Shown: positions 1 through 10,918, counted from the stretch's first letter. The stretch: 64,000 bases of DNA from Epichloe hybrida (GCA_019022495.1 JAFEKR010000005.1:1116001-1180000); one strand, 5' to 3'. Notes: generated by a model not told the origin, from the sequence alone. Numbers and translations are program-made.

Positions 1-510
1 GATTTCGCATGCTACGGTGAATTGATCTCAGGCGGCCGCTGGGGCTGTGGACGGCGTTTTAATTCCTTGCACAAATTCGCCCGCCACCTGAAGACTCCCA
101 CTGGCCGCAGATGCATTCAACCTCTCTACGACGAAGAGCGAGATATGAAGCAACAGTGGATTCCGCCTACATCGCAACAACATAAGCCAGCCGACTCGGC
201 ATCGCCCGAGGCATTCATGGTCAACGAGTCCACGATTGATGCTGTGCATTCGCAAACACAGTCACAACCCTTTCCAATCGACTTTTCTTTCACATCCTTT
301 GCTAGCCATCAGGATTCAGAAGGTAGTCCACACATGCACATGGACATGGAGGCAGACGAAATATACGCGACCCTGCAGCTGTTGGACGACCATGAGGCCA
401 CGAGGGGCGCTACAGTTCCCGGCGCATCGTACATGGCTTGGTGGCAGTCGTATATGGGCTCAATAGCAACTTCGGACCATGTGGGCGGGCTTGCGCCCAT
501 CACATTGTAG
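1..510 (+). CDS. Crz1-like C2H2 transcription factor, C-terminal part (cut by window start)
   Basis: The frame is open from base 1 and ends with TAG at 508-510, so the 5' part lies outside the window. The first 39 codons match the atypical third zinc finger of the calcineurin-responsive factor Crz1/CrzA. Cysteines at codons 4 and 16, His29 and Cys38 have the family spacing (11, 12 and 8 residues between), with WGCGRRF in the middle and GRRCI at the end. The following LYDEE fits the family, whose members usually continue PLLDEE. The remaining ~120 residues are Met-, His- and Ser-rich and low in recognisable domains. Crz1 is dephosphorylated by calcineurin and activates calcium-stress genes in the nucleus; that role is inferred from the finger alone. 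The finger is divergent (NSLHKFARHLKTPT where CrzA has a conserved helix), so this may be a paralogue. Confidence 0.75.
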   Translation, partial: DFACYGELISGGRWGCGRRFNSLHKFARHLKTPTGRRCIQPLYDEERDMKQQWIPPTSQQHKPADSASPEAFMVNESTIDAVHSQTQSQPFPIDFSFTSFASHQDSEGSPHMHMDMEADEIYATLQLLDDHEATRGATVPGASYMAWWQSYMGSIATSDHVGGLAPITL

Positions 511-1247
511 ATTGATCAAGTACGGACTAATGACGTACGGATTAGAGCACAAGATAATAGAGCAAGCGACGATTATCCACTGTGAAACCTTCGGCCACTT
601 CCAGTCCCAAGAAACTTTGTATGTAATACATGGTCACACGCTCCACAATGGTGCTGTGGAAAGTTTGCTCCCATTCGATTGATCCCTCACGCGCTACTTC
701 GACTCCCTTCGACTCCCTTCAGACTACGTTCCCTCAGATCCATCCTTTCCTTTCCCTTCTTTATTAACCCTACCTGTTTTCCCACGTGCCTCCCGCCAGC
801 ACGCTCGCTCTCCCACTCCAGCTCCAAAGCCCAGGCCACCAACAGCCAAACCAGCCCAGAAAGACCGATACTGCGCGCACAAGAAGAAGGGAAAGGAGAA
901 GACTGGAGCGAGAAACTCGACCGTTGGAAGATTGCTGTCTGGTTTCTCTGAGGTCAATGATGATGAGTCAATCACAGGCCAACATGGAGGGCTGTGGCGC
1001 ACAGTTAAAGCGAGTGTTGGGGAGCAAGAAATCAATGAGAACAAGGACGAAGCAATCAAGATGAGCCTTTGGTCGCATCGAGTGTGATGGATTGCTGGAA
1101 TATCGCAGCCTCACATCTCAGGCATCACTTGTCCTTTGTTCATGCAGCCACCCCTATCGCGTGGTCGCATTACTTGTTTGCTTATCGCTTTTATTCTAGG
1201 TTTAAAGGTAATATTCGCACATCCACTCCGATGCCAAAAAGAGAGAA
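511..1247. other. Intergenic, no supported gene
   Basis: Short overlapping frames only, none with a recognisable domain. A CT-rich tract around 690-830 is typical of fungal promoters or 5' leaders and may belong to the phosphotransferase-like gene that starts at 1248. Confidence 0.5.
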
Positions 1248-2651
1248 ATGGAGTCACGCATGCCCTTTGACGATGTCTCATGGGAGGAGAGCGAAAACAT
1301 CGAAAGCGCTTGGGTGAAATCTATTCTTGAAGAAACCACTCTTCGAGCGATCGGGGATTTCATTGTCAAACACCGGCAAGGCATCCCTGTCGAGATGTGC
1401 GATCCTAAAGCGGGCGCTTTTAATGTCCTTTTTCGCATGAAATTCCGGGACGGTGGCTCGGCCGTGATTCGATTCCCCAAGCCAGGTTGCACGATGTTCC
1501 CTGAAGAGAAGATACGGAATGAGGTCGCTACCATCAGGTACATCCAAGATAACACCTCGATTCCCGTGCCTTTTATTCTGCACTGGGGAACAAGAGAAGA
1601 AAGCCCTCTCGGACTTGGCCCGTTTATCATCATGGAATATATCAACCACGAGACAGACGTTGGCAAGGTACTCAATATGCCGGAGCTAGATTGGCAGGAT
1701 CGACCACGTCTTAACCCACATGTCAACCCAGACACGCTTGAAATGCTATACCGCCAACTTGCGGATGTCCTTCTACAGCTATCTAAGCTAGAGTTCCCCA
1801 AAATCGGATCTCTAGAGGAAGTTGCTGATTCCGAGTGGGAGGTGAGACGTCGTCCCCTTAGTATTCACATGAATGAGCTTGTACGACTAGGGACTTTACC
1901 GCGCAAAAAGCTACCGGATAGTGCTTTCGCGAATTGGTTTGAATACTTTGAAGCTTTAGCACAGCTTCACTCTGACCATCTTGAGCACCAGCGAAATGAC
2001 GCCGTGGACTCCGAGACCGATTGCCGACGCAAATATATCGCCCGACGCTTATTCTGCAAACTTATTAAAGAACGCAAAGTAGCATCTGGTGCGCATGCCA
2101 ACGGACCGTTTAAACTCTGGTGTGACGATTTCCGGCCTACAAATGTCCTGCTAGATGCGAACATGCAGATTGTAGGGGTTGTCGACTGGGAATTCACGTA
2201 TACGACACCGGCGGAGTTCTGTTTTGCACCCCCATGGTGGCTGCTCCTCGAACAACCAGAATACTGGCCAGATGGCATTGAAAACTGGAAAGAGATATAC
2301 GAGGTTCGCTTAAAGACATTTTTGAAAGCGATGACGGATGCCGAGGAAAGCGCTATAGCGTCCGGCCGGCTAGAAGAGGATCAGCGACTCTCCCCCAAGA
2401 TGAAGGCTAGCTGGGATAGCGGGGATTTTTGGTTCATTTATGGCGCGCGGAAGAATTTCGCGTTTGACGCCATCTTCTGGCAAGAACTCCACTCACGGTT
2501 CTTTGAGAAAGCTGAGGTGTCATCTGAAGATGCGTGGATGACGAGGCTGGATGAGATGGATGCAAAGGAAAAGACGGATATGCAGGAGTTTGTAGAGAGA
2601 AAGATGAAGAGTATGGGGACGAGGGTTTTGGCTTGGGAACCGGACGAGTAG
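1248..2651 (+). CDS. Aminoglycoside phosphotransferase (APH)-fold family protein
   Basis: A single uninterrupted exon of 467 codons. The N-terminal lobe carries the AGAFNVLFR..VIRFPKPG stretch (about residues 57-80), seen in fungal APH-domain proteins. The C-terminal lobe has the catalytic loop CDDFRPTNVLLD (Asp293/Asp294 and Asn299) and the metal-binding VVDWEF (Asp313), equivalent to the HxDxxxxN and DxD/DFG sites of protein-kinase-like phosphotransferases. The usual His before the catalytic Asp is replaced by Cys. The family phosphorylates small molecules or has unknown substrates; in filamentous fungi it is large and mostly uncharacterised, so no substrate is assigned. The ATG at 1248 is the first in frame and gives a full-length domain. 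No signal peptide or membrane segment is visible. Confidence 0.85.
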   Translation: MESRMPFDDVSWEESENIESAWVKSILEETTLRAIGDFIVKHRQGIPVEMCDPKAGAFNVLFRMKFRDGGSAVIRFPKPGCTMFPEEKIRNEVATIRYIQDNTSIPVPFILHWGTREESPLGLGPFIIMEYINHETDVGKVLNMPELDWQDRPRLNPHVNPDTLEMLYRQLADVLLQLSKLEFPKIGSLEEVADSEWEVRRRPLSIHMNELVRLGTLPRKKLPDSAFANWFEYFEALAQLHSDHLEHQRNDAVDSETDCRRKYIARRLFCKLIKERKVASGAHANGPFKLWCDDFRPTNVLLDANMQIVGVVDWEFTYTTPAEFCFAPPWWLLLEQPEYWPDGIENWKEIYEVRLKTFLKAMTDAEESAIASGRLEEDQRLSPKMKASWDSGDFWFIYGARKNFAFDAIFWQELHSRFFEKAEVSSEDAWMTRLDEMDAKEKTDMQEFVERKMKSMGTRVLAWEPDE

Positions 2652-3064
2652 TTGTACTTTTTTCAACGGATTAACTAATTCTAACAGGTTCTAGAAAATA
2701 CAATAATTCGACCCGCTCTATGCAATTGCGAGGTATTTCTTTATCTTAGCACACGAATGATCTAGGTGTGTAATTGCATTTGACTTTGATCACCTTTATA
2801 GCAGCCATAACCTCCCACTCCTGTGCGGTTGCAAAGTCATATTCATAGTTGGAGTAGAGTGGTTACGATAACTTGAAAAGCAAGAAACATAAAATTACAA
2901 AACGAGTAGCGCGCGATAAAAACGTTGAAGACATGAAGGCGCCGCGTTAGAAGCTATAATAACGTTGTTGATGACGCAATGGGGAAGTAGCGCCCCGATT
3001 CACCCCCGACCTTCCTCCCACATCACGCTCCAGGCATCCATCCGCATTACAACTAGGTCGCAGG
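2652..3064. other. Intergenic
   Basis: The 413 bp between the APH-like gene and the first Nudix gene. AT-rich in the first half; no gene seen. It presumably holds the terminator of the first gene and the promoter of the second. Confidence 0.5.
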
Positions 3065-4055
3065 ATGAAAAATCCAAGAATCCACTCATCACTCGCCATC
3101 GCCCGAAGCCAAATCCCATCACCCTTCAAAGCCTCGAACAGAGTCATTTCTTCATTGCCACGCTTTGGACACGCCATGGCTGCGACGCCACCACTCAGAG
3201 AGATCGCCATCGATCTTCCAGAGGGTCTTACTCACAGAGAGTTGAGGTCTTTCCGACCATTTCAGGTAGCAAAGTCGACGACCTAGAAAGGACATGTCCC
3301 TGCTCACACTTGAACAGGAATGGATCGCCAATATCAACAAGAGTCTTTCTCTCCAAGCCAGCACCTCTCATCCCTTCCACCCCGATCCGTATATTTTGCG
3401 GTCCATCACCATTCAGTCTTTTGACCGCTTTAGCAACCACCGCCTGGGTTTCGTCAAGATCGCCGCCTCCGTTTCCAACTCTTCTGGCGAATTTCTCCCT
3501 GCGATAGCCCTCCTCCGGGGGCCCAGTGTTGCCATGCTCGTCATGCTCATCCCCGACGATGTCCCGGAAGGGTCAGATGAGCGATACGTCGTGCTGACGG
3601 TGCAGCCTCGCGTGCCTGCGGGGAGTTTGAGCTTTGTGGAACTACCCGCCGGTATGGTAGATGACTCGGGGAGCTTCAAAGGCGCCGCGGCCAAGGAAAT
3701 TGAAGAGGAGCTCGGCCTGTCCATCCGAAAGGAGGAGTTGGTCTGCCTGAGTAAACTGGCGGTTAATGCTACCAACAAGGGTTCGGGGCCAGAAGGGGAG
3801 CAACTTCCGGAGGCTGTGTTTCCCAGCGCGGGCGGCTGTGATGAGCATGTGACGATATATAGCCACGAAAGGAGGGTACCGAGGTCCGAACTGAAGGAAT
3901 GGACCGGGCGTCTGACCGGGTTGAGGTCTGAAGGGGAGAAGATTACACTCAAGGTGGTTCCCATGAAGGATCTCTGGAAGGAGGGTGCCAGAGATGCGAA
4001 GTGTTTGGCGGCGGTCGCGCTCTGGGAAGGTTTGAGGAGGGAGAAACTGCTTTGA
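3065..4055 (+). CDS. Nudix hydrolase, nucleotide-sugar pyrophosphatase-like (two exons)
   Basis: Exons 3065-3265 and 3318-4055 are joined by a 52-bp phase-0 intron (donor GTAGCA, acceptor AACAG), giving 312 residues. The splice joins ..LRSFRPFQ to EWIANI.., restoring the N-terminal helix typical of NUDT14/AtNUDX14-like proteins. The Nudix box lies at about residues 179-201 and ends in KEIEEELGL. The first conserved Glu is replaced by Gly and the Arg by Lys, as in the GMxDDSGxF variant of this subfamily. The first ~37 residues are basic and Ser-rich and could be a mitochondrial targeting peptide; a second in-frame ATG at 3176 would give a cytosolic form. Such enzymes cleave ADP- or UDP-sugars to sugar phosphate and NMP. 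It converges on a second Nudix gene with only 154 bp between stop codons. Confidence 0.85.
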
Positions 4056-4209
4056 GCATACCGAACCCAAATCACAGGCGCAAGACGGATAAGCAGATAC
4101 CAAGTACAAATTTTAGTTATAATTGATCACTGCCTTCCCTCCAGGCCCTCTGGGGGGTTCATAGAATTTCCCCAGGTCCAATGACAAACTGTTCCGTCGT
4201 CATCAGGAT

Positions 4210-5089
4210 CTATAGATTGAGCTTTTGCGCCAGCAGGATCCCTTCGGCGACCGTTCCTACTCTAGCATCGATCGCGCATCCCTCCTTTTCTAATTTCTTG
4301 CACTCTTCCCACAGGTCCGCTAGCTTGACCGTGAACACCTCGATGAACTCCCCGTCCTCTAATTGCGGCTGCGGATTTTGATTCTCGGGAAGGCTTGCAT
4401 CGATCTTCATGTGGACCATGCGGGTATTCGTGTTGCAGAAGCCAGGATCGTTGTACATGATGGGCGTGACCTCTGTAACCACACCAGCATAGCCTGTTTC
4501 CTCTCGCAGCTCTCGAACGGCAGCTTCTTCAGCTGATTCTCCGGCGTCAATCAGCCCCGCTGGCAGTTCTATCGTGACCATTCCGATCGGGGGTCGGTAT
4601 TGTCTCTGTAGAATGATTTCTTTGCCCGTTGGCTTGTCGAGGATGGCAACTATTCCGACACCGTCAATCTCGGCGTCCTTGGGGCGGGTTCGACGCTCGG
4701 CAGATTCCCATGTTCGAGAGGCGCCGTTGGGATCTTGATAGGTAATTCTGGGAGATCCGGAGCCCGTCAGCCGCGGCGGAAGAGAAGACTTGGCTGGAGC
4801 AAAACGGGGGAGACTCTGGAAGATGGCTCTCCCGTCTTGCTTACCTGGTCAGCTTGATCCATCGAGCTTCGTCGTCTGGCTGCGTATGGTAGTGTACTGG
4901 TGAGCGAGAGGCTTCATTGCGCTGGCAAGGAGTTGGGCCGCGTTGAATCGGAGGGATTGGAAGTGGCTTCTCGTACCAAAGGCCCCGACGAAAGTATTTT
5001 CGAGTCTGCGGGTGACATGGTGAGTGTAGAAAAATGTCACGGAGAATTGGTGAAGCTGGCTGGCTGGCTGGGCACAAAGTCGGCTGCAC
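4210..5089 (-). CDS. YSA1: Nudix hydrolase, ADP-ribose pyrophosphatase (YSA1-like)
   Basis: Exons 4845-5089 and 4210-4747 (minus strand) are separated by a 97-bp intron (donor GTAAGC, acceptor CTCCCAG). The splice joins WIKLT to RITYQDPNG and runs on through TWESAERRTRP, a stretch highly typical of fungal Ysa1. The Nudix box (about residues 146-168 of the 260-residue model) is canonical: G..E.......RELREETGY. Downstream DPGFCNTN and PQLEDGEFIEVFTV are also Ysa1 hallmarks. Ysa1 hydrolyses ADP-ribose to AMP and ribose-5-phosphate. The body of the protein is secure, but the N-terminus is not: the only ATG in the exon-1 frame (5087-5089) lies 55 bp from the stop of the transporter upstream, and the first ~60 residues do not look like the family. 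A further intron or another start is possible. Confidence 0.85.
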
Positions 5090-5144
5090 CTCGATAAAAT
5101 ATTTGTGTGGGTTCCACGGGACTCGGCGGGGCAGACGAGGTTCA

Positions 5145-6636
5145 TCACAGGAGAACTCTCCATTTCCAACCCGTCACGGAAATGCGAGTGGCCGTGAGGG
5201 CCAACGCGGCAGCCAACATGACGGAGGCACCCCATATCTGAGCCCCGAGGTATTCCCCTCCCGACCGATCAATGATTGCTCCTGCTGTGGGAGGACCGCC
5301 CAAGGCGGAAAACGCGCACAGCGTCTCAATCATGCCGAACCGGATCCCCATCTTTCGAGGGTCCTTGGTCAAACTCGCCAGTGACGAAACATACGTGGCT
5401 TGGTTCGCGCTGACGACCACGCCATAAAATATACTAAAGGCATACATGCTTGCACGAGTGGTGATGACGCTCCAAATGAAAAGCATGACGCCTATCGACG
5501 CAGTTGCTAAGATATAAACATTGATAGGACCGAGACACCGATTCGCCAAGTATCCCGCAAGTGGCCTTACCCCAATGCCCACCGCGTTGGTGATGAGAAG
5601 CAGATTTACCGATTCGAGTGACGAAAACCCAATAACGTTGCGGGCAAAACTATTGATCTGCGTTGCGATGCCGATGCGTCAGTCGATTCTCATCAATGGT
5701 AATGGGTGAGGCGTGGTGATACTGTCTGCCCACACGGAGTATACATACATAAAACAGGCCGAAATACATGCCGTAAAAGTTCAAAAAAGCACCTGCCGCG
5801 AATAGCACATATGTGGTCTCTCGGAAAGCCGCCCATTCGATCCACGGGCCCGTCTTCCGTCCGGGGAGGCGTGGTCGTAGGAGCACACATGAACCTGTGC
5901 AGAGCACAAGAGCGACAAGAGCCGCGACTCGAGAAGCCCACCGAAAGCCCACCTGAGGGATCAGGTACTGCACGGTCGCGGGAAATATCACACCCCCTGC
6001 GGACGTCCCTATGGCTGAAATGGACAGTGCCAGGGGCCTGCGTTTCTTGAAGTAGGAGCTGGTGATGGTGACGGCAGGCGTCGACCCAATGCCGATGCCA
6101 AGCCCGAGGCAGACACCCTGAGCAAGCATGATCTGCCAGTATTCGGAGCAGAAGCTCGTCATGTATGAGCCGAGCACAACGAAGAAACATCCAACAATGA
6201 TGACTTCGTGGGAGTATCCAGCGTCTGCGACGCGACCAGAGGGGGCGCAGACCAGGAACGCGATGAAGACTTGGATGGACCCGATCCATGATACATCTGC
6301 CGCAGCCATACCAAGGCTGTCGACATAGTAAAGCTGGTACACTCCCCATGTCGCGGCGTAGCCCCAGGACACCGCATTGGCGAGGTTGGCAGCAAACACC
6401 TGCGACCATGCCCGCCATCCGCCGTCCGGGGGGTCGAAGTCGAAGTCGAGGTCTGGTGACGGCGTATCAGAGGCAAGCTTTTCGGAAACGCATCGTCGAG
6501 GAGCATGGTGGGGATCGCAGACGGTGATGACTGACGATGACGAAGATGAAGAAGAGGATCTGCTCCCACCCACTTCTGCAATATCGTGATCGAGGCAAGT
6601 CTCCTTCTTCTCATCGTAGACCTCAGAGTCGCCCAT
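5145..6636 (-). CDS. MFS transporter, monocarboxylate-transporter-like (two exons)
   Basis: Exons 5749-6636 and 5145-5657 (minus strand) are joined over a 91-bp intron (donor GTATGT, acceptor AACGCAG). The splice links ..YFGLFY to INSFARNVIG.., as in fungal MCT/MCH proteins, and gives 466 residues. The cytosolic N-terminus has a Ser run and acidic stretches. TM1 is preceded by PPDGGWRAW (about residue 70), matching the MCT motif [DE]G[GS][WF]. The hydrophobic profile fits about 12 membrane helices, with RRPLALS in the first half and VGIGVRPLAGYLANR in the second. Members import or export monocarboxylates, riboflavin or other small acids; the substrate is not predictable here. An upstream in-frame ATG at 6747 would add 37 hydrophobic residues; I prefer 6636 because the family has a hydrophilic N-terminus. 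Confidence 0.85.
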
Positions 6637-7660
6637 GATGTAAGCGAAAGCAACAGGGACGTGAATGAGAAAGAACAAGAAAGAAAATGCCGTACCCGGG
6701 TCGGAAAGGGCGGTTTTGGCGTTATCAACAAGTTTTAAGCTCGCCATTCTCTCCGAAAACTAGCACATATCTTCTACATTCCGCATCATCGTCCTCCTAG
6801 CTTCTCGAGCTGCAAGTCGGCTTGTTTCAGTCTACATGCCGAGGCGGTATCTGATTTGTCAGTGCGGCAATGAGTAAAGCCAGGCCTTTTTTCCCTTCTT
6901 CCACATCCCGTTTCTGCATACGTGCGTCATGGTAAGATGCCATCGGCCGGCAGGGCAGAGCCCCCCAGCCTTTTTTGGAGTTTTGCATTCCTCAGGGCAG
7001 CGCATTCCAAGTTCCTGTGTCCCGCAGGGCGAGTTCGGGTCGCGGCACGGCTACCAATGAGATTGGTCATAAGCACCACGATTTTCATGGCTTCTCCCAT
7101 GAGACATGGCTCATATGTGAGACTTGATTGCCTGCCCCTGATCGGCTTGTCGGGGCTGGTCAATGATGGATGAACCAGCTTCCCGCCGGTTCCTTTTTTT
7201 CTCGCAGCTGGATTTCGTCAGAGCGCAACAAGAATCTATGAGTAAGCTTTTTTTTTTAATTCCCATCATTTTGCCAAGGTCGTTCAAGTGGCAGTCAACC
7301 TGCTCTATGAGGTTTCCACACCCTCGATACGGGAGTATGGATGGTCTGGGCAACCTTTGCAGAGCACGCAGAGGCCTTCGTCAAGTTCCCACTCGTCGGG
7401 AATACTTGTCTGGCAGACTTTGAACTTTTTCTGCAATTTCTTGCTTCATACGCGTATGAGTTATGCTTATTGTCAGCGTAGCTGCATGCTGCAAAACCCT
7501 CTGGCTACAGAACTAGCCGACATTACTTTATGCGAGATGTGACTATTTTGATCAAAAATTAAGTCAGACTCACAAATGGCGATAGTTGCTGAAAAGCTAG
7601 GAGGCGTTAGCAGAAAGCGGGATGTTCGTAGTCTGAAGATAGACTAGCCTTCATATTGTG
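6637..7660. other. Intergenic, transporter promoter side
   Basis: No coding frame with recognisable content. Several short frames are uninformative. The first few hundred bases presumably contain the promoter of the minus-strand transporter. Confidence 0.45.
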
Positions 7661-8095
7661 TGGCTGAAATTGTGACCCCTAAGAGCTCTCTAACTTGTAG
7701 GCCTTGGTGCAATTGATTTCGTCGGATTCGTCGCTTCGTCGGCTCCATTCTGCTACATCGGATCCCTAGGCATGAGATCTAGCCTCCCTAGTCACAAGTC
7801 CTAGACTAGATGAAACCCCTAGAATCCTCCCTTTCCATAGAAAACCAACCCTCCCTTTTTGCTTCTAGCTAGGGATTGTTCACTTGGGAAGATAACTTGA
7901 ATTAAAGACTTGAATTTAGATATGGTGTTTGTGCCTTGCTAGCCAGCCATGGAGCGACGAGATGACCGAGGCGATCTATCACGAAGATTGCTTCTTTTGA
8001 GGTTATCAACCTCTTTCATGTGCACATGCATTATCATTAACAACATCGTCATTGAATCTTTTGGGTGGTTGTTTCACCTGACAAGATATATTTCA
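7661..8095 (+). repeat. Dispersed repeat, copy A (related to 53615-54160)
   Basis: About 435 bp similar over its length to 53615-54160. Shared blocks are the start (TGTGTGGCT..GACCCCTA), the middle (CTCCCTTTCCATAGAAAA.C then AACCCTCCCTTT) and the end (GGGTGGTTGTTT..GACAAGATAT). The first block also matches the end of the MULE transposase at 52.45 kb, so this may be a solo 3' end of that transposon. Confidence 0.6.
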
Positions 8096-8395
8096 TGAAT
8101 ATTTACAAAGAAAACGAAACGCCTCTGAAAAAACCACGCCTAACAATAAGTACTTGCCTAATCGCGCGGCAAGCAAGCCATGTCAGCCTCGCGCGATGAA
8201 CGCATGCTTCATCCCTAAGTCACCATACTTAGCCACCCGGGATCCGATCCTTCACCTCCACAAATCAAACCCCAAGATGCACTCCACCTTTACACAACAA
8301 AAACCAGGCGTTTCCACACCCCGTCACGTCCCATTCATCGACTACCACGTCCGTCCAGCACTACCCACGGCCTGACCCATCGTTGCCCCTTCATT

Positions 8396-10249
8396 ATGGA
8401 CGACGCAGTTCGAATAAGCGCCGAAAGATTTTGTTCCATTTATGAAGAGAGTTTCAAAGCTTGGGCTCGACTCTATGCTAACATCGTGGAGAAATCCAGA
8501 CTTCCAGCCCAGGCACTTGCTGTTCAAGATGTCTGCCAAGAACATCCAGCCCTGCCACGTAATATGAGGCTGAAGCATGACCAGAGAGGAGCTTTTGCCA
8601 TAGGAAAATCTATATGGAGTTCTAATGGAACGCGATGCAATTACAAACCATCGCCATTTCGACAACCTGTACGCCTCAGGGTTGCGGTGAAGAAGCCGGT
8701 CTCATTGTCTATCTCCGAGTCAAACGAGAGCCACAATGCAGATTCTTTTTGCTTCATGCGCGACCAAAACTATCTTTCCGTCCTTATGCTAGCTTGGACA
8801 TATATCCTTTCGGCCCGCTGGACAGAAATCATGCCGGGAACTTGCTCTCTTGCCTACACCGAAAGTCAAGCGACAACTTGCCACATCATGAACCAATGCA
8901 AAGACGAAGGAAGCCACATTAGCATTGAGCTTGGAGATGTGAGTCCACAAGAAGCTCGATGGTGGGCAGCGATTCTTGCTCCAGGCCAGGGCTGGCAAGC
9001 AGACATGACCTTTGAAGGACAGACATCTCTAGCACCCTGGTCAATCCGCCTTCCACAAAGCCCTCGTTTTCGTTTACTGCACACAACTGATTTCATGTCT
9101 TCGCTGTATCCATCTGCAACATTTTCAGATGCCACCCGGTATCTCAACAGATTTTGTGCACTATACAATATTACTGACCAGAGTCAAGCTGCCTTAGCTT
9201 CGGTTCTTTTATTACCTTCTATGGGCAGCCTTAGATCTTTGCGACTGCCAACTCCTAGAAGTAGCAAGGCTAGTGCACCACGCCTCACGCCTGATGCTTC
9301 AAATGACAAATCAAATGATAAGTGGTATCACAAGAGCTATCAAATGGATAAGATCCTGACTCTTAGCTGCAATACTAGGGGTATACGTCCTCTTCTTCTC
9401 AGTGCTTTCTATGAGCCTCACATTGAGTGTAACGCCGTCACTCCTTGGCTTCAGGGAGCTTTGGCAGCGATCAGGCATGTGGCTGGCAATAACTCTTACG
9501 TAGTTGGGCGTATGTGCATGGAGCGTTCACCTAGAGTGGCATTTCTATGGCTCGGTTGCATTATACTGGACCTGCAGGACCAAATCTTCCAGGAAGTACG
9601 TTTCGGACAGATCCCAGTTGATCTCCACTCCGCGGTGTGGTCTGGAACGGTTCAGTCGTTCATTCAGCAACCTGTTTCCAACCCTCCTGTGACAAATGGA
9701 TTGATTTCGCGCGCCGACGAGTGTCGCATCCTGTTCCTTTCCCAGTCAGACCGCCACGTTCGAATCCCCACGTGTCAATGGAAACCGTTTGGACAAACTC
9801 CAGTCGAGGATGTCGATATCGAGGTCCGACTCCATCAGCATTGCGAAGGTCATTGGCTTCAGTATGAAGGCATCGATTGGGAATGTGAGGATGGCAATCT
9901 TGAGTTTCAGCCATCGCAAAAGACAGCCAGTCGAAACGCTTTAGGTGAACCGTTGGCACAGGATACCGGCAATTCATGTCCCATAGACATATGCTACGGA
10001 GATATGGCTCGAGATCGGGAAGCTATCTCGGAGAATGCAACACGCAGCATCTTTGCCTGGCTGCGCTCGGATGGTTATGCCCCATGCGAGCGGGATATAT
10101 GGAAACATGAGTGGCTTGACATGCCTGAATCTGACGAAGATGATATCGGAGATGAAGAAACAATACATGAAGTCTCAGCCGAGCTTACGTCGCGAGTTGA
10201 GTCCTGGCTATTGGACACGAAGACTTCCACGAGTGATTCCGAAGCATAG
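8396..10249 (+). CDS. Conserved-looking fungal protein of unknown function, 617 aa
   Basis: A single-exon gene of 617 codons with an ATG just downstream of a plausible leader. There is no signal peptide, membrane segment or domain I can name. It is rich in Trp, Cys and His. The C-terminus is acidic (..MPESDEDDIGDEETIHE..), followed by a Ser/Thr tail. A Ser/Lys-rich, probably disordered segment lies in the middle (about residues 285-315). Its uninterrupted length in a window full of broken genes argues for function. The general appearance resembles large, poorly characterised families of filamentous ascomycetes; I do not assign a role. Confidence 0.75.
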   Translation: MDDAVRISAERFCSIYEESFKAWARLYANIVEKSRLPAQALAVQDVCQEHPALPRNMRLKHDQRGAFAIGKSIWSSNGTRCNYKPSPFRQPVRLRVAVKKPVSLSISESNESHNADSFCFMRDQNYLSVLMLAWTYILSARWTEIMPGTCSLAYTESQATTCHIMNQCKDEGSHISIELGDVSPQEARWWAAILAPGQGWQADMTFEGQTSLAPWSIRLPQSPRFRLLHTTDFMSSLYPSATFSDATRYLNRFCALYNITDQSQAALASVLLLPSMGSLRSLRLPTPRSSKASAPRLTPDASNDKSNDKWYHKSYQMDKILTLSCNTRGIRPLLLSAFYEPHIECNAVTPWLQGALAAIRHVAGNNSYVVGRMCMERSPRVAFLWLGCIILDLQDQIFQEVRFGQIPVDLHSAVWSGTVQSFIQQPVSNPPVTNGLISRADECRILFLSQSDRHVRIPTCQWKPFGQTPVEDVDIEVRLHQHCEGHWLQYEGIDWECEDGNLEFQPSQKTASRNALGEPLAQDTGNSCPIDICYGDMARDREAISENATRSIFAWLRSDGYAPCERDIWKHEWLDMPESDEDDIGDEETIHEVSAELTSRVESWLLDTKTSTSDSEA

Positions 10250-10918
10250 AGGATCCATTCCCTGCTATCAGAAGTTCAAGCCCACGAGGAACACGCCGGA
10301 AACCGAGTCAATGCTATGAGTTAAGGTGCGCCCCTGCCTAAAAACGATTTCATACAGCTTCAAGAATCTAAGGAGAGCCTTCGCCAATGCATAGGCATTG
10401 TCGCCGATGAAGACGATCAACTACAGATGCTTGGAGCGTGAGGAGCATTATCACTGCATAAATAGGCTAAGGGTGCAATCGCACTAACTTTCTTTGTGGT
10501 TGTTATAGCGTCTTTGACGTTCAAATGGTTTACATATAGATGCAATCAAGTTGTAATAACTATGTGCCTCCTTAGTAAAGTAAGAAGTTGTCTGTGTGCC
10601 TGTTGTTGATTATATATTTCAAATCATGCGTCGGGGTAGGGCATTACTATGTGTTCGAAGGAGAAATGATTTCTTTACTAATTCAGATGCGCTGTTTATC
10701 ACAGCTATAAATAAGATGTTGGGATTTTTTCTCTGTGATCTAGCTATTGTTTTATAAAACTCGGCAGCCAATTCATTTTCTGCTTTTTGGAAAGAGGCGC
10801 GTGCTTGTGAACAAATATATAATAGTAGGGAAAACACTACTTGTTCGTTAATTCGCATCTCGTTTGTAGCGGCACTGTGTCATGGGAGTTTGTCGCTAGG
10901 GTGATCAGTCAGTGATAT
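10250..10918. other. Intergenic
   Basis: No gene supported. AT-rich from about 10490 to 10860. It may contain the terminator of the 617-residue gene. Confidence 0.45.

Noticed and set aside
1202..1801. 199-codon minus-strand frame
   Set aside because: Antisense of the APH-like gene, which has clear catalytic motifs on the plus strand.
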